The notes beneath the pieces were generated by a model, which saw only the letters and a list, made by a program, of their open reading frames with translations, made no database searches and was not told the origin of the DNA. Below are positions 4,548 through 9,284 of a DNA stretch of 9,284 nucleotides, in pieces. The DNA is from an uncultured Collinsella sp. Lineage in GTDB: Bacteria > Actinomycetota > Coriobacteriia > Coriobacteriales > Coriobacteriaceae. A program made the translations under genes and the position numbers. The number at the start of each line of letters is the position of its first letter. Position 1 is the stretch's first letter. Location of the stretch: the NCBI GenBank assembly GCA_902494295.1, contig CABUSL010000085.1, positions 1 through 9,284 on the forward strand, read 5' to 3'.

Positions 4548-6404
4548 TTACGCCGCCTCGTCGAACTGCGAGTTGTACAGGTCGGCGTAGAAGCCACCCT
4601 GGGCGAGCAACTCGTCGTGTGTGCCCTTCTCGACGATGTCGCCGTCGCGGATCACCAAGATCACGTCGGCGTTGCGAATCGTGGACAGGCGATGTGCGAT
4701 AACAAAGCTGGTGCGGCCTTGCATCAGCGCATCCATGGCACGCTGAATAAGCTCCTCGGTACGAGTGTCAACGTTGGAGGTCGCCTCGTCCAGAATCAGC
4801 GCCGGGCGGTCGGCCAAAATGGCACGGGCGATGGTCACGAGCTGGCGCTGACCCTGCGACAGGTTAGTGCCCTCCTCGTTGATCATAAAGTCGTAGCCGC
4901 CGGCGAGCGTATGGATAAAGTGGTCGCAGCGTGCGGCACGTGCAGCGGCTTCGACCTCGGCATCGCTCGCATCGGGGCGTCCGTAGCGGATGTTTTCGCG
5001 GATGGTGCCGTTAAACAGCCAGGTATCCTGCAGCACCATGGCAAACTCGCCGCGCAGCGCCGCGCGGTCCCAGTCGCGCACGTCGACGCCCTCGACGCGC
5101 AGCGAACCGCCGTCCACATCGTAGAAGCGCTGCAGCAGCTTAATGAGCGTGGTCTTGCCGGCGCCGGTGGGGCCGACGATAGCGATGGTCTGGCCGGGCT
5201 GCGCCTCGCAGCTAAAGTTGTGGATGATGGTCTTGTCGGGCGTGTAGCCAAACTTGACATGGTCGAACTCCACGTGACCGGGGCGCTTCTCGGGGATCTG
5301 CGCGTCGGTCTTTTGCTCCTCCTCGGGCGCGGCCAGGAACTCAAAGACGCGCTCGGTGGCAGCGGCCATCGACTGCATCGTGTTGCTCACGTTGCCCAGC
5401 TGCTGCACGGGCTGCGTAAAGTTGCGAACGTACTGGATAAAGCTCTGGATGTCGCCGGGCGTGGCATTGCCGGTCAGCGCGAGCTGCGCACCCACGACGA
5501 CGACGCCCACGTAGCCCATGTTACCCACCAAGCTCATAAGCGGCATCATCAGGCCCGACAGGAACTGCGAGCGCCAGCCGCTAATAAAGAGGCGGTCGTT
5601 TTGGCGGTCGAACTCCTCGATCGAAGCCTCGGCGCGGTCGAACACTTGAATGACGTTCTGGCCGGCAAAGTCCTCCTCGATAATGCCGTTGACGGCGCCC
5701 AGAACCTGCTGTTGCTCGCGGAAGTACGGCTGCGAGAAGTGAATCATCACCATTAAGATAATCGCGGCGGCCGGCAGCGTGAGCACGGTGACGCCGGTGA
5801 GCGGCAGGCTGATCGACAGCATCATGACGAGCACGCCGATAATCTGCGTGACGGACGTAATAAGCTGCGTCACGCTCTGGTTGAGCGACTGGCCGAGTGT
5901 ATCGACGTCGTTGGTGATGCGGCTGAGCACATCGCCCTTGCTGTGACCGTTGAAGTAGCTCATCGGCACGACGGCAATCTTGGCGGCAATCTCCTTGCGC
6001 ATGCGGTAGCAGATCTTTTGCGTGACACCGGTCATGAGCCAGCCCTGGATCAGGCTGCAGGCAGAGCTCGCCAGGTACAGGCAGAGCAAAAAGCCGAGCG
6101 TCTTGGCGATCCAGTTAAAGTCGACATCGCCGGTGCCGTTGACCTTGGCAACCAGGCCCTCGAACAGCTTGGTTGTAACCTGACCGAGCACCTTGGGTCC
6201 CACAATATTAAAGATGACCGAGCATACGGCAAAGGCGACGGCGGCAAACACGGCAATCTTGTGCTGGCCGATATAGCCGAGCAGCTGCCTCATGGTGCCC
6301 TTAAAGTCCTTGGCCTTTTCGCCGCGACGCATGCCGCCCATGCGGCCCATGGGACCACGCTGGCGGGTGGGCTTGGGAATCTGAGTCTTGGTCTCGTCTG
6401 CCAT
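4548..6404 (-). CDS. ABC exporter half-transporter, canonical ATPase subunit
   Basis: A 618-residue type IV (ABCB-like) half-transporter: transmembrane domain then ATPase domain in one chain, located in the cytoplasmic membrane. The N-terminus has a Gly/Met/Arg-rich tail (RGPMGRMGGMRRG, 16-28). Hydrophobic spans lie near 48-70, 103-124, 184-222 and 285-310. NBD motifs: Walker A GPTGAGKT (411-418), Q-loop Q459, signature LSQGQ (515-519, Gln for the middle Gly), Walker B ALILDE with catalytic E540, D-loop SNVD, switch H571. Catalytic residues are therefore intact, while the signature is altered. It is coupled to the upstream half-transporter by a TAATG overlap, with AAGGAGG 9 nt before the ATG. 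It very likely forms a heterodimer with that protein. Family members export drugs, lipids or peptides; the substrate cannot be read from sequence. Confidence 0.93.
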   Translation of the reverse strand: MADETKTQIPKPTRQRGPMGRMGGMRRGEKAKDFKGTMRQLLGYIGQHKIAVFAAVAFAVCSVIFNIVGPKVLGQVTTKLFEGLVAKVNGTGDVDFNWIAKTLGFLLCLYLASSACSLIQGWLMTGVTQKICYRMRKEIAAKIAVVPMSYFNGHSKGDVLSRITNDVDTLGQSLNQSVTQLITSVTQIIGVLVMMLSISLPLTGVTVLTLPAAAIILMVMIHFSQPYFREQQQVLGAVNGIIEEDFAGQNVIQVFDRAEASIEEFDRQNDRLFISGWRSQFLSGLMMPLMSLVGNMGYVGVVVVGAQLALTGNATPGDIQSFIQYVRNFTQPVQQLGNVSNTMQSMAAATERVFEFLAAPEEEQKTDAQIPEKRPGHVEFDHVKFGYTPDKTIIHNFSCEAQPGQTIAIVGPTGAGKTTLIKLLQRFYDVDGGSLRVEGVDVRDWDRAALRGEFAMVLQDTWLFNGTIRENIRYGRPDASDAEVEAAARAARCDHFIHTLAGGYDFMINEEGTNLSQGQRQLVTIARAILADRPALILDEATSNVDTRTEELIQRAMDALMQGRTSFVIAHRLSTIRNADVILVIRDGDIVEKGTHDELLAQGGFYADLYNSQFDEAA

Positions 6405-8773
6405 TAGCGCTCGCCTCCTTCCGTGACGGCTGCAATTTCTTCTTGGGTAAGCCCCAACTCCTCGGCGGAAAGCTGCGACTGTGCGATCTCCAGGTACGCC
6501 GGGCAGCTGCGCAGCAGCTCCTCGTGCGTACCGGTGCCCACCACGTGGCCGTCGTCGAGCACGATGATCTGGTCGGCGTGCATGATGGTCGCGATGCGCT
6601 GGGCCACGACCACGAGCGCGGCGTCGGTAACGTTTTTGGCCAGCTCCTCGCGTAGGCGCGCGTCGGTCTTGTAGTCGAGGGCACTAAACGAGTCATCGAA
6701 CACCACGACCTCGGGCTTTTTGGCCAGGGCGCGGGCGATGGCTAGGCGCTGACGCTGACCGCCCGAGACATTGGAGCCGCCCTGGCTGATGGGGGAGTCA
6801 TAGCCGCCCTCGCGCTCGGCGATAAAGTCCTCGGCCTGGGCGACGCGTGCCGCCTGGCGCATGTCCTCGTCGCTCACCATGTCGCCGGCAAACTTGAGGT
6901 TGCTCTCGACGGTACCCGAGAATAGACGACCCTGCTGCGGAATATAACCGATGCGGCGGCGCAGCTCGGAAAGTGTCATGTCGCGCACATCGATGCCGTC
7001 GAGCGAAATGCTGCCGCCCGTGACGTCGTACAGGCGCGGAATCAGCTGCACGAGCGTGGACTTGCCCGAGCCCGTGGAGCCAATAATGCCGAGCATCTGA
7101 CCGGCATGTGTGGTGAAGTTCACGCCGCTGATGACGTCGGCGCGGGCATCGGGATACTGGAAGCTCACGTCGCGGAAGGTGAGCTCACCGCGCGGCGCGC
7201 TGGCCGCGGGCAGTTTGGGCGAGACAGGGTCGTTGATGCTGGTGGGGCAAGTGATGACCTCTTCCACGCGCTCGGCTGCGACCTCGGCGCGGGGCAGGAT
7301 AACCGAAACCATGGTGAGGATCATAAACGCCATGACGATCTGCATGGTGTAGGAGATAAACGCCATCATGTTGCCGACCTGCATCACGCCGTCGGACACG
7401 CCCTGCGCGCCAAACCAGACGATAAGTACGGTAATGCAGTTCATGACGAGCATCATGAGCGGCATCATAAAGCTCATGGCGCGGTTGGTGTAGAGCTGCG
7501 TGGTCATCAGGTCGAGTGATGCCTTGTCAAAACGTTCGAGCTCATGCTCCTCGCGGTTGAACGAGCGGATGGGCATAAGGCCGTCGAGCAGCTCACGGGC
7601 GGTAAGGTTCACGCGGTCAACAAAGCTCTGCATCTTTTTGAACTTGGGCATGGTGAGGCCCATGAGCACGCCGACGACAGCCGAAACCGCGATGATGGCC
7701 ACAGCGATGGTCCACTCCAGGCCGGTATGGTTGGCCAGGACGCGCATGACGGCGACAATGCCCATGACGGGAGCCATCAGGCACATGCGGATAAACAGGG
7801 TTGCGGCCATCTGAATCTGCTGAATGTCGTTGGTGCAGCGGGTAATGAGCGAGGCCTGGCTAAATTTGCCCACCTCGGCCGGCGAGAAGTGCATAACCTT
7901 ATTGAAGGTCTCGCGGCGCAGGTCGCGGGCGATGGAGCAGGCGGTACGCGAAGCCACGGCACCGGTCAGGATGGTGGCGACGAGCGACACCAGGCACAGC
8001 CCAAACATCGTGGTCGCCATGCGGCCCAGGTAGGCGTTTTGCACGTCGGCGGGGTCGATGCCCTGTGCCTTGTACTCGTCCTGTACATAGCTCACGGCGC
8101 GCTGGGTGACGATGGAGCCCGACATGGAGCCCATTTTGTCTGCCATATCGTTGGCGCCCTCGACGAGCTTGCCCTGATCGATAAGACTGCCTTCAACGCC
8201 TAGGCGCAGGCTCTTCATGGTGATCTTACCGCCATCGGCATCAATCTGCTTTTGCATGTTCTGCGCCGCTGCGGTCTTCTGCTGCATCTCGGCGAGCTGC
8301 TCGGGCGTCATCGCTGCCATCTGCTCGGGGGTGGGCATGGCCTGAGCGGCGCCGCCATCGCTTGCCTCGGTGGATGCGCCGGTCATGTCTCCCATGGAGT
8401 CAGCGTCAATGCCTTGGTTGAAGGCGAGAACGACGGTCTCGGGCAGGCTCATAATGTCGGCAATCTTGCTGCCGTCGGCACGCTCTTCCTCGGTGCCCTT
8501 GTACGTTCGAATGCCGTTATTGTCCGCCTTACTAAACACGGCCTCCACAGCTTTGGCGTCCTTGGCGCTCATAAAGAGTTCGAGGTCGTCGAGCGATTCG
8601 GCGCGAATGGTGTCGGGCACGGGCGAGGCGATGCCGCCTTGCTGCACGCCCACGTCGACGATGTCGCTCATATAGGTAGGCAGCGCCAGATCGGCGTTGC
8701 AGCTGATTACGATAAGTACGATAGCTGCGAGCAGTGCCAGGACATGCTTTTTAAAGAGCTTGAGAATCCTCAC
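6404..8773 (-). CDS. ABC exporter half-transporter, degenerate-site subunit with large extracytoplasmic insert
   Basis: A 789-residue type IV ABC exporter half. It starts at GTG (8773), which overlaps the marR stop by 4 bp (GTGA), with AAGGAG 9 nt upstream. The first membrane span (about 10-30) is followed by LPTYMSDIVDVGVQQGG. An insert of about 210 residues (roughly 38-250) precedes the second span, making the protein some 170-200 residues longer than usual half-transporters. The NBD has Walker A GSTGSGKS (565-572), Q613 and a canonical VSGGQ signature (669-673). However, Walker B reads VVVFDD with D694 in place of the catalytic Glu, and the switch His is Gln (Q725 in VVAQRIAT). These changes mark the non-hydrolysing site of heterodimeric exporters such as TM287/288, LmrCD or TAP. 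The downstream gene supplies the matching canonical half. Substrate unknown. Confidence 0.93.
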   Translation of the reverse strand: MRILKLFKKHVLALLAAIVLIVISCNADLALPTYMSDIVDVGVQQGGIASPVPDTIRAESLDDLELFMSAKDAKAVEAVFSKADNNGIRTYKGTEEERADGSKIADIMSLPETVVLAFNQGIDADSMGDMTGASTEASDGGAAQAMPTPEQMAAMTPEQLAEMQQKTAAAQNMQKQIDADGGKITMKSLRLGVEGSLIDQGKLVEGANDMADKMGSMSGSIVTQRAVSYVQDEYKAQGIDPADVQNAYLGRMATTMFGLCLVSLVATILTGAVASRTACSIARDLRRETFNKVMHFSPAEVGKFSQASLITRCTNDIQQIQMAATLFIRMCLMAPVMGIVAVMRVLANHTGLEWTIAVAIIAVSAVVGVLMGLTMPKFKKMQSFVDRVNLTARELLDGLMPIRSFNREEHELERFDKASLDLMTTQLYTNRAMSFMMPLMMLVMNCITVLIVWFGAQGVSDGVMQVGNMMAFISYTMQIVMAFMILTMVSVILPRAEVAAERVEEVITCPTSINDPVSPKLPAASAPRGELTFRDVSFQYPDARADVISGVNFTTHAGQMLGIIGSTGSGKSTLVQLIPRLYDVTGGSISLDGIDVRDMTLSELRRRIGYIPQQGRLFSGTVESNLKFAGDMVSDEDMRQAARVAQAEDFIAEREGGYDSPISQGGSNVSGGQRQRLAIARALAKKPEVVVFDDSFSALDYKTDARLREELAKNVTDAALVVVAQRIATIMHADQIIVLDDGHVVGTGTHEELLRSCPAYLEIAQSQLSAEELGLTQEEIAAVTEGGER

Positions 8774-9219
8774 TCGGCATCTCTCCTTTCTTGATTGCGG
8801 TCGATAATTTCGTTGGCACGTCTTAGAAGGCGCACCATCTCTTGGGTATCTGTTTCGCCGAGCTGCTCGAGGAAGGCCGCGGTGCGGTCCTCGAATTCCC
8901 GGCGTTTGATTTCGAGATCCTGGAATCCCTTGTCGGTCACTATGACGTGTACGCGACGACGGTCGGTCTTTGAGTGCTCACGCTCAACCCAACCCTTGGC
9001 TTCGAGAGCGCGTAGGATATTGGCGATGCGGGCGCTCGAGACCCAGGCGCGATCGGCGAGTTCGCTCGGCGTGAGCGAACCGCCAGCGAGCATGAGGGCG
9101 CGCATGACGGCCATCTCGCCGCCGAGGGCTTTGTCCGCAAAGCGCGAAATGCGCTGATGCATGCTGCCGAACTCGGTAAGGAGCTGACGCCCAAGTTCAC
9201 GGAAATCGGTATCTTCCAC
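8770..9219 (-). CDS. MarR-family transcriptional regulator
   Basis: A 149-residue cytoplasmic DNA-binding protein. A winged helix-turn-helix spans about residues 47-98 (SLTPSELADRAWVSSARIAN, then LEAKGWVEREHSKTDRRRVH). It includes the DRR wing motif at 86-88 and ends VIVTDKG. The flanking N- and C-terminal helices are those of the MarR dimer interface. The start is a GTG at 9219: the frame has a stop just upstream with no other start between, and AGGGG lies 6 nt before it. The gene overlaps the first exporter gene by 4 bp, so regulator and transporter are translated from one message. By analogy with other marR-ABC operons it probably represses its own operon until a ligand, perhaps a toxic compound exported by the transporter, releases it. 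The ligand is not predictable. Confidence 0.92.
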   Translation of the reverse strand: MEDTDFRELGRQLLTEFGSMHQRISRFADKALGGEMAVMRALMLAGGSLTPSELADRAWVSSARIANILRALEAKGWVEREHSKTDRRRVHVIVTDKGFQDLEIKRREFEDRTAAFLEQLGETDTQEMVRLLRRANEIIDRNQERRDAE

Positions 9220-9264
9220 CGAAAACCCCTAACACTAGAAACTATTTTCGGTGAAAGATGATAC
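9209..9264. promoter_or_regulatory. Candidate operator: inverted repeat over the marR start region
   Basis: GTATCTTCCACCGAAAA (9209-9225) and TTTTCGGTGAAAGATGATAC (9245-9264) are inverted copies differing by one base and a 3-nt gap, centred on 19 bp. The left arm includes the marR GTG codon. The location fits a MarR autoregulatory site. I could not place a confident -35/-10 pair here, partly because the window ends at 9284. Confidence 0.5.
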
Positions 9265-9284
9265 CCCTGCACGCGCGCCCTATA

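Noticed and set aside
4413..5756. Plus-strand open frame of 447 codons
   Set aside because: Mostly antisense to the 618-aa exporter gene and runs through that operon's terminator. Its Val/Leu/His-rich composition is typical of a high-G+C shadow frame.

Overview
The window looks like chromosomal DNA of a high-G+C, Gram-positive anaerobe. My best guess is a Coriobacteriia/Collinsella-like gut actinobacterium. This is inferred from base composition, the strong AGGAGG-type ribosome-binding sites, the MarR + paired ABC exporter arrangement and the many palindromic repeats between genes. The sequence does not prove the genus.

Left edge (1-936): the C-terminal third of an FtsX/BceB-type ABC permease reads on the + strand up to 936. 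Directly upstream lies a 266-bp segment (40-305) that encodes the preceding part of the same extracytoplasmic domain, but on the opposite strand. The segment is bounded by perfect 39-bp inverted repeats (1-39 and 306-344). Inverting 40-305 on paper restores one open frame from position 1 to the stop at 936 (312 codons). This is the signature of an intragenic invertible switch. It touches the window edge, so an assembly orientation artefact must be excluded. A rho-independent terminator (974-1016) follows.

Repeat and IS region (1041-2935): a 119-bp imperfect palindrome, then an intact IS3-family element (1207-2659, GGG target duplication). Its transposase is made by a -1 frameshift on an A7 run, and its start site lies behind a terminator-like hairpin built into the left terminal repeat. 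Past the IS come a 21-bp inverted repeat, a smaller hairpin and a 99-bp imperfect palindrome.

Metabolic gene (2936-3967, minus): a class I DAHP synthase, the first enzyme of the shikimate pathway, with its own promoter. Its upstream region (3968-4481) has no convincing gene. It holds a 13-bp inverted repeat and a 240-bp A+T-rich element with roughly 52-bp imperfect terminal inverted repeats.

Exporter operon (4482-9284, minus): a MarR-type regulator, a 789-aa ABC half-transporter with degenerate catalytic residues, and a 618-aa ABC half-transporter with canonical ones. They are joined by a 4-bp and a 1-bp stop/start overlap and end in a strong terminator. The two half-transporters complement each other's NBD motifs exactly as expected of a heterodimeric type IV exporter. 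An inverted repeat overlapping the marR start codon is a candidate autoregulatory operator.
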